64,000 nt of DNA from Bradyrhizobium commune (GCF_015624505.1 NZ_CP061379.1:2604001-2668000), one strand, 5' to 3'. Numbered from the stretch's first letter, positions 54,333 through 63,273 are shown. Numbers and translations are program-made. The notes: generated by a model not told the origin, from the letters alone.

Positions 54333-56624
54333 ATGTCCGGTATCGTCCTTTCCTCCTCGGTTCGTCAGAACCTGCTCTCGCTCCAGTCCACCGCCGATCT
54401 TCTCGCCACCACGCAGAGCCGTCTGTCGACCGGCAAGAGCGTCAACTCGGCCCTGGACAATCCCACCAACTTCTTCACGGCACAGTCGCTCGACAACCGC
54501 GCCAGCGACATCAACAATCTGCTCGATGGCATCGCCAATGGCGTGCAGGTGCTCCAGGCCGCCAACACCGGCATCACCTCGCTGCAGAAGCTGATCGATT
54601 CCGCCAAGTCGATCGCCAACCAGGCGCTCCAGACCACGGTCGGTTACTCCACCAAGTCCAACGTCTCCACCACGATCTCCGGTGCGACGGCTGCCGACCT
54701 GCGTGGCACCACCAGCTTTGCCAGCTCCACCGCGCTCAGCAACGTGCTGTATAGCGGTGCTGCCGGCGGCACGACCGCGGCGACCGCGACCTCCCTGCTG
54801 GGCAGCGCTGCCCAGGGCAGCTTCACGGCTGCCGCGGCAGTGAAGGCCGCCGACGGTTCGACCAACCTGGCCGGCACTGCGACCCTGATCGGCACCGCCG
54901 GTGCCGCGACCCTGATCGGCTCCTCGCCGTCGGATGGCGACACGCTCACCGTCAACGGCCACACCATCACCTTCCGCGCCGGCATCGCGCCGACCGGTAC
55001 GTCGATCCCGAGCGGCTCGGGTGTCAACTCGGCTGGCGACAGCAGCATCCTGACCGACGGCAACGGCAACTCGACCGTCTATCTCGGCTCGACCGGCACG
55101 CCGGTTGCGACCGTCAACGACCTTTTGACCGCGGTCGACCTCGCCAGCGGGGTGCAGACCGCCTCGATCAGCAGCACCGGCGTTGCAACCATCGGCGCCG
55201 CCTCGGGTGCGACGCTTTCGTCGATCGCCGCCGGCATCGCGACGATCAAGAGCTCGACCGGCGAGGATCTGTCCATCACCGGCAAGGCCGACTTCCTCAA
55301 GGCGCTGGGCCTGACCAGCGCAACGGGTAGCGGCAATGCGACGCTGAACGTCACCCGCAACACGGCGTCCGGCTCGCTGGGCTCGCTGATCCAGGACGGC
55401 TCGACGCTCAACGTCGACGGTCACGTCATCACCTTCAAGAACGCTCCGGTCCCGGGCTCGACCAACGCTCCGGCCGTCCCGAGCGGGCTTGGTGCCACCG
55501 GCAACGTCACCACCGACGGCAGCGGCAACTCGACGGTCTATCTCCAGGCCGGTACGGTCGCCGACGTGCTGAAGGCGATCGACCTTGCCAGCGGCGTGCA
55601 GACCTTCACGCTGAACGGCAGCGGCGGCGGTACGCTTGCGACCGCCTCGGGCCAGATCAACTCGTCGATCAACGCCTCCGGCCAGCTCAAGCTGTCGACC
55701 GGCGTCAATGCCGACCTGTCGGTCACCGGCACCGGCAATGCGCTGGCCGTGCTCGGGCTTGCCGGCAACACCGGCAGCGCGACCGCGTTCACCGCGGCCC
55801 GCGCCTCCGGCGTCGGCGGCATCAACGGCAAGACCTTGACCTTCACCTCCTTCAACGGCGGCACGGCGGTCAACGTCACCTTCGGCGACGGCACCAACGG
55901 CACGGTCAAGACGCTCGATCAGCTTAACACCTCGCTTCAGGCCAACAACCTGACGGCGACGATCGACGCCAACGGCCTCCTCACGGTCTCGGCCACCAAC
56001 GACTATGCATCCTCGACGCTCGGTTCGACGGCTGCGGGCGGTGCGATCGGTGGCACGCTGACCTCGGCGTTGACGTTCTCGACGGCTTCGACGCCCACGC
56101 AGGATGCGGTTGCACAGACGGCTCGCGCCAACCTCGTCAACCAGTACAACAACATCCTGAACCAGATCGACTCGACCGCGCAGGACTCCTCGTTCAACGG
56201 TGTCAACCTCTTGAACGGCGATCAGCTCAAGCTGGTGTTCGACGAAACCGCCAAGTCGAGCCTCAGCATCACCGGCGTGACCTACAACTCCAAGGGTCTG
56301 GGCCTCGCTTCGTTGACCAGCGGTGTCGACTTCATCGACAATGCTGCCACCAATAAGGTGCTGACCAATCTGAACACCGCGTCGAGCACGCTGCGTTCCG
56401 AAGCCTCGGCTCTCGGTTCGAACCTGACCATCGTGCAGGTTCGTCAGGACTTCAACAAGAACCTGATCAACGTGCTGCAGACCGGTTCGTCGAACCTGAC
56501 CTTGGCCGACACCAACGTCGAAGCGGCGAACAGCCAGGCGCTGTCGACCCGCCAGTCGATCGCGGTTTCCGCGCTGTCGCTGGCCAACCAGTCGCAGCAG
56601 AGCGTGCTCCAGCTGCTCCGCTAA
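54333..56624 (+). CDS. fliC: Flagellin, copy 2
   Basis: This 763-residue flagellin has the same domain layout as copy 1. From about residue 72 to 490 the protein is identical to copy 1 except for isolated changes (V/I at one site); the first ~70 and last ~270 residues differ at scattered positions (for example ANQYNNILNQIDSTAQDSS-type changes). This patchwork indicates gene conversion of the surface-exposed middle. Own promoter region, leader and terminator. Confidence 0.96.
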   Translation: MSGIVLSSSVRQNLLSLQSTADLLATTQSRLSTGKSVNSALDNPTNFFTAQSLDNRASDINNLLDGIANGVQVLQAANTGITSLQKLIDSAKSIANQALQTTVGYSTKSNVSTTISGATAADLRGTTSFASSTALSNVLYSGAAGGTTAATATSLLGSAAQGSFTAAAAVKAADGSTNLAGTATLIGTAGAATLIGSSPSDGDTLTVNGHTITFRAGIAPTGTSIPSGSGVNSAGDSSILTDGNGNSTVYLGSTGTPVATVNDLLTAVDLASGVQTASISSTGVATIGAASGATLSSIAAGIATIKSSTGEDLSITGKADFLKALGLTSATGSGNATLNVTRNTASGSLGSLIQDGSTLNVDGHVITFKNAPVPGSTNAPAVPSGLGATGNVTTDGSGNSTVYLQAGTVADVLKAIDLASGVQTFTLNGSGGGTLATASGQINSSINASGQLKLSTGVNADLSVTGTGNALAVLGLAGNTGSATAFTAARASGVGGINGKTLTFTSFNGGTAVNVTFGDGTNGTVKTLDQLNTSLQANNLTATIDANGLLTVSATNDYASSTLGSTAAGGAIGGTLTSALTFSTASTPTQDAVAQTARANLVNQYNNILNQIDSTAQDSSFNGVNLLNGDQLKLVFDETAKSSLSITGVTYNSKGLGLASLTSGVDFIDNAATNKVLTNLNTASSTLRSEASALGSNLTIVQVRQDFNKNLINVLQTGSSNLTLADTNVEAANSQALSTRQSIAVSALSLANQSQQSVLQLLR

Positions 56625-56653
56625 CAAGCGGAAGACATCGCAAGCAAGATAAG

Positions 56654-56683
56654 GCGGCGGGGCTTCGGTCCCGCCGCTTTTTT
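56654..56683 (+). terminator. Terminator of flagellin copy 2
   Basis: The stem GCGGCGGG / CCCGCCGC plus TTTTTT is identical to the terminator after copy 1. Confidence 0.95.
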
Positions 56684-56820
56684 GTTCGCCGGATGGTATT
56701 TGAGGAGGCGGCAAGCGATCGAAAAAGTAACCAGCGGTTATGGTTAATGGAGAGTAAGCGGACAAAATCGATAATAATTTCAGGTTGATTGCCGCGCCGA
56801 CCGTAGTGTCCCAATGGTTT

Positions 56821-56948
56821 ATGGTGAACCGGCGCTTATGCGAGCGAGGCTTGCTTCACCCTTTGTTAGCCATGTCGGCGCAGGCTGTCCCCGTCACTCG
56901 ATCCAGAAGCGATCGAACGAAGACGCGTAAGCCAGAAGGGTAAGAGTC
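56821..56948 (+). promoter_or_regulatory. Promoter-proximal block and leader of flagellin copy 3
   Basis: ATGGTGAA (56821-56828) and TTCACCCTTTGTTAGCC (56855-56871) match copy 2 with the same spacing. The inverted repeat TCGATC-N7-GATCGA (56898-56916) and leader GCCAGAAGGGTAAGAGTC (56931-56948) lie before the ATG. The 324-base gap otherwise shows nothing coding. Confidence 0.55.
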
Positions 56949-59240
56949 ATGTCCGGTATTGTTCTCTCTGCGTCGGTTCGTCAGAACCTGCTGTCTCTCC
57001 AGTCCACCGCCGATCTTCTCGCCACCACACAGAACCGTCTGTCGACCGGCAAGAGCGTCAATTCGGCCCTGGACAATCCCACCAACTATTTCACCGCCCA
57101 GTCGCTCGACAACCGCGCCAGCGACATCAACAATCTGCTCGATGGCATCGCCAATGGCGTGCAGGTGCTCCAGGCCGCCAACACCGGCCTGACCTCGTTG
57201 CAGAAGCTGATCGACAGTGCGAAGTCGATCGCCAACCAGGCGCTCCAGACCACGGTCGGTTACTCCACCAAGTCCAACGTTTCGACCACGATTGCAGGTG
57301 CAACGGCCGCTGACCTGCGTGGCACGACCTCCTATGCCAGCGCTACTGCGGCGAGCAACGTGCTGTACACGGGGGCCGCCGGCGGCACGACCGCGGCGGC
57401 CGCGACCTCCCTGCTGGGCAGCGCTGCCCAGGGCAGCTTCACGGCTGCCGCGGCAGTGAAGGCCGCCGACGGTTCGACCAACCTGGCCGGCACTGCGACC
57501 CTGATCGGCACCGCCGGTGCCGCGACCCTGATCGGCTCCTCGCCGTCGGATGGCGACACGCTCACCGTCAACGGCCACACCATCACCTTCCGCGCCGGCA
57601 TCGCGCCGACCGGTACGTCGATCCCGAGCGGCTCGGGTGTCAACTCGGCTGGCGACAGCAGCATCCTGACCGACGGCAACGGCAACTCGACCGTCTATCT
57701 CGGCTCGACCGGCACGCCGGTTGCGACCGTCAACGACCTCTTGACCGCGGTCGACCTCGCCAGCGGGGTGCAGACCGCCTCGATCAGCAGCACCGGCGTT
57801 GCAACCATCGGCGCCGCCTCGGGTGCGACGCTTTCGTCGATCGCCGCCGGTATTGCGACGATCAAGAGCTCGACCGGTGCTGACCTCAGCATCACCGGCA
57901 GGGCCGACTTCCTCAAGGCGCTGGGCCTGACCAGCGCAACGGGTAGCGGCAACGCAGTCTTCACGGTAACCCGCACGACGACCTCTGGCTCGCTGGGATC
58001 GCTGGTCCAGGACGGCTCGACGCTCAACGTCGACGGTCACGTCATCACCTTCAAGAACGCGCCGGTCCCGGGTTCGACCAACGCTCCGGCCGTCCCGAGC
58101 GGCTTCGGCGCGACCGGCAATGTGCTCACCGACGGCAACGGCAACTCGACGGTCTATCTGCAGACCGGGACGGTCGCCGACGTGCTGAAGGCGATCGACT
58201 TTGCCACTGGCGTGCAGACCTTCACGCTGAACGGCAGCGGCGGCGGTACGCTCGCGACCGCGACCGGACAATCCAACTCGGCGATCAACACATCCGGCCA
58301 GCTCAAGCTGTCGACTGGCATCAATGCCGACCTGTCGATCACAGGCACCGGCAATGCGCTGAGTGTGTTCGGACTGGCCGGCAATACCGGCAACGCGACC
58401 GCGTTCACCGCAGCCCGTACCTCGGGCATCGGTGGTATCGCCGGCAAGACCTTGACCTTCAGCTCCTTCAACGGCGGCACGGCGGTCAACGTCACCTTCG
58501 GCGATGGCACCAACGGCACGGTCAAGACGCTCGACCAGCTCAACACGCAGCTTCTAGCCAACAACCTGTCCGCGACGATCGACGCCAATGGCCTGCTGAC
58601 CATCACCGCGTCCAACGACTACGCATCCTCGACGCTCGGCTCGACGGTCGCGGGTGGCGCGATCGGTGGCACGCTGACCTCGGCGTTGACCTTCTCGACA
58701 GCTTCCACTCCCGTCCAGGATGCGGTGGCGCAGACGGCGCGTGCGAATCTGGTCTCGCAGTACAACAACATCCTGAACCAGATCGACACGACCTCGCAGG
58801 ACTCCTCGTTCAACGGCGTCAACCTCTTGAACGGCGACCAGCTCAAGCTGGTGTTCGACGAGACCGGCAAATCGAGCCTGAACATCACCGGCGTGACCTA
58901 CAATTCCAAGGGTCTGGGCCTTGCCTCGTTGACCGTCGGCATCGACTTCATCGACAACGCTGCGGCCAACAAGGTGCTGACCAATCTGAACGCCGCGTCC
59001 AGCACGCTGCGCTCCGAATCCTCGGCGCTCGGTTCGAACCTCTCGGTGGTGCAGGTTCGTCAGGACTTCAACAAGAACCTGATCAACGTGCTGCAGACCG
59101 GTTCGTCGAACCTGACCTTGGCCGACACCAACGTCGAGGCGGCGAACAGCCAGGCGCTGTCGACCCGCCAGTCGATCGCGGTGTCCGCGCTGTCGCTGGC
59201 CAACACCTCGCAGCAGAGTGTGCTTCAGCTGCTCCGCTAA
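56949..59240 (+). CDS. fliC: Flagellin, copy 3
   Basis: This 763-residue flagellin has the same ends and three hook-IN-like modules. A block of roughly 450 bases (about 57400-57850) is almost identical to copies 1 and 2, while the neighbouring parts of the middle differ clearly (for example AVFTVTRTTTSGSLGSLVQD, INTSGQLKLSTGINADLSIT). The recombination tract is thus shorter and distinct from that shared by copies 1 and 2. Own leader and terminator. Confidence 0.96.
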   Translation: MSGIVLSASVRQNLLSLQSTADLLATTQNRLSTGKSVNSALDNPTNYFTAQSLDNRASDINNLLDGIANGVQVLQAANTGLTSLQKLIDSAKSIANQALQTTVGYSTKSNVSTTIAGATAADLRGTTSYASATAASNVLYTGAAGGTTAAAATSLLGSAAQGSFTAAAAVKAADGSTNLAGTATLIGTAGAATLIGSSPSDGDTLTVNGHTITFRAGIAPTGTSIPSGSGVNSAGDSSILTDGNGNSTVYLGSTGTPVATVNDLLTAVDLASGVQTASISSTGVATIGAASGATLSSIAAGIATIKSSTGADLSITGRADFLKALGLTSATGSGNAVFTVTRTTTSGSLGSLVQDGSTLNVDGHVITFKNAPVPGSTNAPAVPSGFGATGNVLTDGNGNSTVYLQTGTVADVLKAIDFATGVQTFTLNGSGGGTLATATGQSNSAINTSGQLKLSTGINADLSITGTGNALSVFGLAGNTGNATAFTAARTSGIGGIAGKTLTFSSFNGGTAVNVTFGDGTNGTVKTLDQLNTQLLANNLSATIDANGLLTITASNDYASSTLGSTVAGGAIGGTLTSALTFSTASTPVQDAVAQTARANLVSQYNNILNQIDTTSQDSSFNGVNLLNGDQLKLVFDETGKSSLNITGVTYNSKGLGLASLTVGIDFIDNAAANKVLTNLNAASSTLRSESSALGSNLSVVQVRQDFNKNLINVLQTGSSNLTLADTNVEAANSQALSTRQSIAVSALSLANTSQQSVLQLLR

Positions 59241-59265
59241 GAGACTGAAATAACTAAATAAAAAC

Positions 59266-59300
59266 GAGCGGCGGGGCCATTTTCCCCGCCGCTCTTTTTT
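59266..59300 (+). terminator. Terminator of flagellin copy 3
   Basis: The stem GAGCGGCGGGG / CCCCGCCGCTC with a loop of seven bases is followed by TTTTTT. Its sequence differs from the copy 1 and 2 terminators. Confidence 0.93.
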
Positions 59301-59347
59301 GCGTTTGGAGGCGGGCAGGGGCGTTCACCCGCCATTAACCCTGTCTC

Positions 59348-59405
59348 TTAAACCGCCGTTAACCATACTTTAAAGGACAGCCCCTAAGACTGGACAAAAG
59401 CCCGC
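59348..59405 (+). promoter_or_regulatory. CtrA-type box and sigma54-like site of flagellin copy 4
   Basis: TTAA-ACCGCCG-TTAA-C (59348-59362) matches the CtrA consensus, with an extra TTAACC half-site at 59335-59340. Further on, TGGACAAAAGCCCGC (59391-59405) has GG and GC separated by 10 bases, a weak sigma54-like pattern. Neither is seen upstream of copies 1-3, and the leader before ATG (AAGAGGAAGTCTCGCCA) is also different. Confidence 0.55.
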
Positions 59406-59456
59406 TTTCCAGACCGCGCGGCCGATTCGTATCCGGTTCAAGAGGAAGTCTCGCCA

Positions 59457-61745
59457 ATGTCCAACATCGTTCTCTCGGCGTCAGTTCGCCAGAACCTGTT
59501 GTCGCTGCAGTCGACGGCCGATTTGCTGGCCACGACGCAGGAGCGGTTGTCGACCGGCAAGAAGGTGAACACCGCGCTCGACAATCCCACCAACTTCTTC
59601 ACGGCGCAGGGGCTGGACAACCGGGCGAGCGACATCAGCAACCTGCTCGACGGCATCAACAACGGTGTGCAGGTACTCCAGGCCGCCAACACCGGCATCA
59701 CCTCGCTCCAGAAGCTGATCGACAGTGCGAAGTCGATCGCCAACCAGGCGCTCCAGACCACGGTCGGCTACTCCACCAAGTCCAACGTTTCGACCACGAT
59801 CCCCGGCGCGACGCCGGCGGATCTGCGCGGCACGACGTCCTATGCGAGCGCGACCGCCAACAGCAACGTGCTCTATACCGGCGCGCCCGGTGGCGTGACC
59901 CCGGTGACGGCGGCCGCAGCGCTCGGCGCCTCGCTGGGCTCGACCGCCGGCACCTTGACCGGCGTTGCGGTGAAGGCCGCCGACGCCAGCACCGCGCTGA
60001 TCGGCACCGACACGCTGCTCGGCACGACGACATCGACCACCTTCACCACGCCGCCGGCGGACGGCGACACGATCACGGTGAACGGCAAGACCGTCACGTT
60101 CCGCACCGGTAATGCTCCGACGACGCAGCCAACCGGCTGGGGCCTCGACGCCACCGGTCACATCGCCACCGACGGCAACGGCAACTCGATCGTCTATGAG
60201 GGAACGGCGGCGGTACCCAAGGCGACGGTCAACGATGTCCTGACCGCGATCGATCTGGCCAGCGGCGTCAAGAGCGCGACAATCAGCGCGGGCGCGGCGA
60301 CCATCGCGACGAGCGGTGCGACCGTCGGCACCGCCCAGGCTCCTTCGTCGATTTCGGCAGGTGGTGTCGTCACGTTGAAGAGCTCGACCGGCGCCGATCT
60401 GAGCGTGACGGGCAAGGCGGACTTCCTCAATGCGCTCGGCCTGACGTCGGCGACCGGCGCGGGCAATGCCAACGTCACCGCTGGCCGATCGACGACCGCC
60501 GGCTCGCTGGGCTCCCTGGTCCAGGACGGCTCGACGCTGAACGTCGACGGCCACACCATCACCTTCAAGAACGCGCAGACGCCGCAATCGGCGGCAAGCG
60601 TGGCCTCCGGCTATGGCGTCAACGGCAACGTCGTCACCGACGGCAACGGCAACTCGACGGTCTACATTCAGAGCGCGACGCTCACCGACCTGCTCAATTC
60701 GATCGATCTTGCGACCGGGGTGAAGACCGCGAGCCTCTTCAATGGCGCCGCAACGCTCTCGACCACCGCGGGCCAGATTCCGTCGTCGGTCAATTCCAGC
60801 GGCCAGTTGTCGATCTCGACCGGCATCAATGCCGATCTCTCGATCACCGGTACGGGCAATGCGCTCAGCGCCTTCGGCCTTAGCGGCAACACCGGAACGG
60901 CGACCGCCTTCAGCGCGGCGCGCACCTCCGGCGTCGGCGGCGTCAGCGGCAAGACCCTGACCTTCACCTCCTTCAACGGCGGCACGCCGGTCAACGTCAC
61001 ATTCGGCGACGGCACCAACGGCACGGTCAAGACGCTGGATCAGCTCAATGTCCAGCTCCAGGCCAACCACCTGACGGCGACGATCGATGCCAACGGCGTG
61101 CTGACGGTGACCACCGTCAACGAATACGCGTCCTCGACCCTCGGTTCGTCGACTGCGGGCGGCGCGGTCGGCGGTACGCTCACCAGCGTGCTTGCCTTCA
61201 CCACGGCGCAGCCGCCGGTCCAGGACCCGGTCGCGCAGACGGCGCGCTCGAGCCTGGTCAGCCAGTTCAACAACATCCTGGCGCAGATCGACACCACGTC
61301 GCAGGACTCGTCCTTCAACGGCGTCAATTTGCTCAACGGCGATACGCTGAAGCTGGTCTTCAACGAGACCGGCAGCTCCACGCTCAGCATCAACGGCGTG
61401 GTGTTCAACTCGGCGGGTCTCGGGCTCAGCAATCTCGTCCCCGGCACGGACTTCATCGACAACGGCGCGACCAACAAGGTGCTCGCCAGCCTGAATGCGG
61501 CCTCGAGCACGCTGCGCTCGGAGGGTTCATCGCTCGGCTCGAACCTGTCGATCGTGCAGGTACGCCAGGACTTCTCGAAGAACCTGATCAACGTGCTCCA
61601 GACCGGCTCGTCAAACCTGACGCTCGCCGACACCAATGAAGAGGCGGCCAACAGCCAGGCGCTGTCGACCCGCCAGTCGATCGCGGTGTCCGCGCTGTCG
61701 CTCGCCAACCAGTCGCAGCAGAGCGTGCTCCAGTTGCTCCGCTAA
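59457..61745 (+). CDS. fliC: Flagellin, copy 4 (divergent)
   Basis: This 762-residue flagellin has conserved ends (LSASVRQNLLSLQSTADLLA; QSQQSVLQLLR) but the most different middle (ATNSNVLYTGAPGGVTP-like region, DGDTITVNGKTVTFRTG). One change, TNEEAANSQ in place of TNVEAANSQ, lies in the normally invariant C-terminal helix. It shows no long tract of DNA identity with copies 1-3. Promoter region and leader also differ, so it may be expressed at another time or used in another filament segment. An AAGAGGAAG site precedes the ATG. Confidence 0.95.
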   Translation: MSNIVLSASVRQNLLSLQSTADLLATTQERLSTGKKVNTALDNPTNFFTAQGLDNRASDISNLLDGINNGVQVLQAANTGITSLQKLIDSAKSIANQALQTTVGYSTKSNVSTTIPGATPADLRGTTSYASATANSNVLYTGAPGGVTPVTAAAALGASLGSTAGTLTGVAVKAADASTALIGTDTLLGTTTSTTFTTPPADGDTITVNGKTVTFRTGNAPTTQPTGWGLDATGHIATDGNGNSIVYEGTAAVPKATVNDVLTAIDLASGVKSATISAGAATIATSGATVGTAQAPSSISAGGVVTLKSSTGADLSVTGKADFLNALGLTSATGAGNANVTAGRSTTAGSLGSLVQDGSTLNVDGHTITFKNAQTPQSAASVASGYGVNGNVVTDGNGNSTVYIQSATLTDLLNSIDLATGVKTASLFNGAATLSTTAGQIPSSVNSSGQLSISTGINADLSITGTGNALSAFGLSGNTGTATAFSAARTSGVGGVSGKTLTFTSFNGGTPVNVTFGDGTNGTVKTLDQLNVQLQANHLTATIDANGVLTVTTVNEYASSTLGSSTAGGAVGGTLTSVLAFTTAQPPVQDPVAQTARSSLVSQFNNILAQIDTTSQDSSFNGVNLLNGDTLKLVFNETGSSTLSINGVVFNSAGLGLSNLVPGTDFIDNGATNKVLASLNAASSTLRSEGSSLGSNLSIVQVRQDFSKNLINVLQTGSSNLTLADTNEEAANSQALSTRQSIAVSALSLANQSQQSVLQLLR

Positions 61746-61778
61746 TCTCGCAGCGCAGCGTCGAATCTCGAGATATCG

Positions 61779-61807
61779 CGGCGGGGCTAAGGCTCCGCCG
61801 TTCTTTT
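61779..61807 (+). terminator. Terminator of flagellin copy 4
   Basis: An imperfect GC-rich stem CGGCGGGGC / GGCTCCGCCG (with a G-T pair) and a TAA loop is followed by TTCTTTT. Confidence 0.8.
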
Positions 61808-61949
61808 GAATGAGATTGCTAAGACAAGATTAGCCGCGATCGACGCGCGTGATGCAAAGCGAGTTTACAGCTCGCGCTTGCGCATCTAGCGTCTCGCTAT
61901 CGAAGGACTCCGCGACCCGTAATATTCCGGAGTGCTCCGAAGCGCACAT

Positions 61950-61964
61950 GTAAGCAAATCTTAA
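61950..61964. promoter_or_regulatory. Near-consensus CtrA-type site upstream of flaF
   Basis: GTAA-GCAAATC-TTAA has seven of eight consensus positions of TTAA-N7-TTAA and lies 75 bases upstream of the flaF start. The region 61808-62038 contains no gene. Confidence 0.3.
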
Positions 61965-62038
61965 GCGGTGCCGCCTAGGGTTGGGAAAGAAATCCTTAAG
62001 CCTGTTCAACGGGCTAGGAAGCTTCCAAGGTGTGATTG

Positions 62039-62407
62039 ATGTCGAATTCTGCTGCCTCGGCTTACGCGCGTGTTGCTACGACCACCGCATCTCCTCGGGA
62101 TGTCGAGGCGCAGACCCTGCTGAAGGCGGCGAACAAGCTCCAGGACGCGGTCAACAGCGCTGACCCATTCAGCGAGCAGACCACGCAGGCCCTGATGTTC
62201 AACCGCAAGCTCTGGACGATCTTCCTGAGCGAGGCGATGCGCGACAACAATCCGCAGCCGCTCGACGTGCGGCAGAAGATCGCCAACATCAGCGTGTTCG
62301 TGCTGAGCCAGACCGCGGCGCTCCAGATGAGCCCGCAGTTCGATCATTTCCGCCCGCTGATCGAGATCAATCGCAATATTGCCGCCGGGCTATCCGGCCG
62401 GCCGTGA
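62039..62407 (+). CDS. flaF: Flagellar biosynthesis regulator FlaF
   Basis: This 122-residue protein has ASAYARVATTTASPRDVEAQ at the N-terminus and LDVRQKIANISVFVLSQTAA in the middle, the hallmarks of FlaF. FlaF is required for flagellin synthesis or export in Caulobacter and rhizobia and works against FlbT. ATG 62039 is preferred over the adjacent TTG 62036; AAGGTG lies upstream. It follows flagellin copy 4 by 293 bases. Confidence 0.93.
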   Translation: MSNSAASAYARVATTTASPRDVEAQTLLKAANKLQDAVNSADPFSEQTTQALMFNRKLWTIFLSEAMRDNNPQPLDVRQKIANISVFVLSQTAALQMSPQFDHFRPLIEINRNIAAGLSGRP

Positions 62408-62419
62408 CGGAGACTTGTC

Positions 62420-62788
62420 ATGGCCGACATTATGAGCATCCTGTCGACCGCGTATAAGTCGAACGTTCTCTCAAATACGACGGGCTCGTCCAAATACGTC
62501 CCGGTCGATTCCACGCTCTACCAGGGCAACTGGACCGGCACCTATCCCGACGGCAAGACGTTTTCGCTGAACGTCTCGCAGGTCAACGGATTCCGCGCGC
62601 AGGTCCATTATCAGAGCGGTGGTACATCCCAGTACCAGCAGGTGCTGATCAAGGACTCCTCGTTTCGCTTTGGAAATACGAAGTTTACGCTGACGGATAC
62701 CGGCAAGGCGCAGATCAAGAACGTCGTCACCGATCCCGCGACCGGCTCGACCTATCTCGACACCGCAGTCGCCACGCTCGACACCTGA
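62420..62788 (+). CDS. Flagellar-locus protein, unknown function
   Basis: This 122-residue protein starts 12 bases after the flaF stop with GGAGA upstream, so the two are probably cotranscribed. The N-terminus (MSILSTAYKSNVLSNTTG) is flagellin-export-like in composition; the rest is a beta-rich domain (GNWTGTYPDGKTFSLNVSQV, then FRFGNTKFTLTDTGKAQIKN) that resembles small beta-barrels. It has no signal peptide or membrane helix. I do not recognise the family; secretion through the flagellar apparatus is a possible inference. Confidence 0.72.
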   Translation: MADIMSILSTAYKSNVLSNTTGSSKYVPVDSTLYQGNWTGTYPDGKTFSLNVSQVNGFRAQVHYQSGGTSQYQQVLIKDSSFRFGNTKFTLTDTGKAQIKNVVTDPATGSTYLDTAVATLDT

Positions 62789-62800
62789 TCGACGGACGCC

Positions 62801-63175
62801 TCAGGCGCTAAGGTCCGTATTGAGCGGACGCGAGGGTTCGGACTTCAGATCCAGTGCATGGAAATAGGCGCGACGGCGTAGCATCGCCTCGTCCGGAAAC
62901 TGGTTCACCACCGAGTCGGTCTTGTCGTTGACGACCTGGAAGACGAAGGATGCTGCCGCCTGGTCGAACACGACCTGGCGCGAGATGTTCTCGTTGCTCC
63001 GCAAATCGCTGTTCTGCGCGCTATTGCGGGCAGCTGCGCTCGCGTCGCCGGCGGCGACGGTCTGGCTCACCGGCAAATCGGTTTGCACGGCATCGTTCGC
63101 CGCCGAGTTCGACGTCGTTATGATCTGCACGGGGGCCGGTATCCCCACCGGCCTGATGCTGAAATCTGTACTCAT
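62801..63175 (-). CDS. FlaG-like flagellar protein
   Basis: This 124-residue protein has a variable N-terminal half and a C-terminal core VFDQAAASFVFQVVNDKTDS followed by VVNQFPDEAMLRRRAYF. The pattern of a short beta element, a basic-polar turn and the Q-x-P-D/E ending corresponds to the FlaG family, which influences filament length. AGGAGG lies five bases before ATG 63175. It is convergent with the unknown gene at 62420, stops 12 bases apart. Assignment rests on the short core. Confidence 0.65.
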   Translation of the reverse strand: MSTDFSIRPVGIPAPVQIITTSNSAANDAVQTDLPVSQTVAAGDASAAARNSAQNSDLRSNENISRQVVFDQAAASFVFQVVNDKTDSVVNQFPDEAMLRRRAYFHALDLKSEPSRPLNTDLSA

Positions 63176-63273
63176 GGCAGCCTCCTGGTTGCCTCACGTG
63201 AGTCAAATCCCAACCCCTCTCAATACGCAACCATGGAACACCAGGATTGAAGACCCGGTAAGGAAACGTGACT

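Noticed and set aside
51661..56765. Long minus-strand open frames opposite flagellin copies 1 and 2
   Set aside because: They mirror the flagellin genes exactly, consist of Arg/Gly/Asp-rich repeats, and duplicate only because the flagellins are duplicated.
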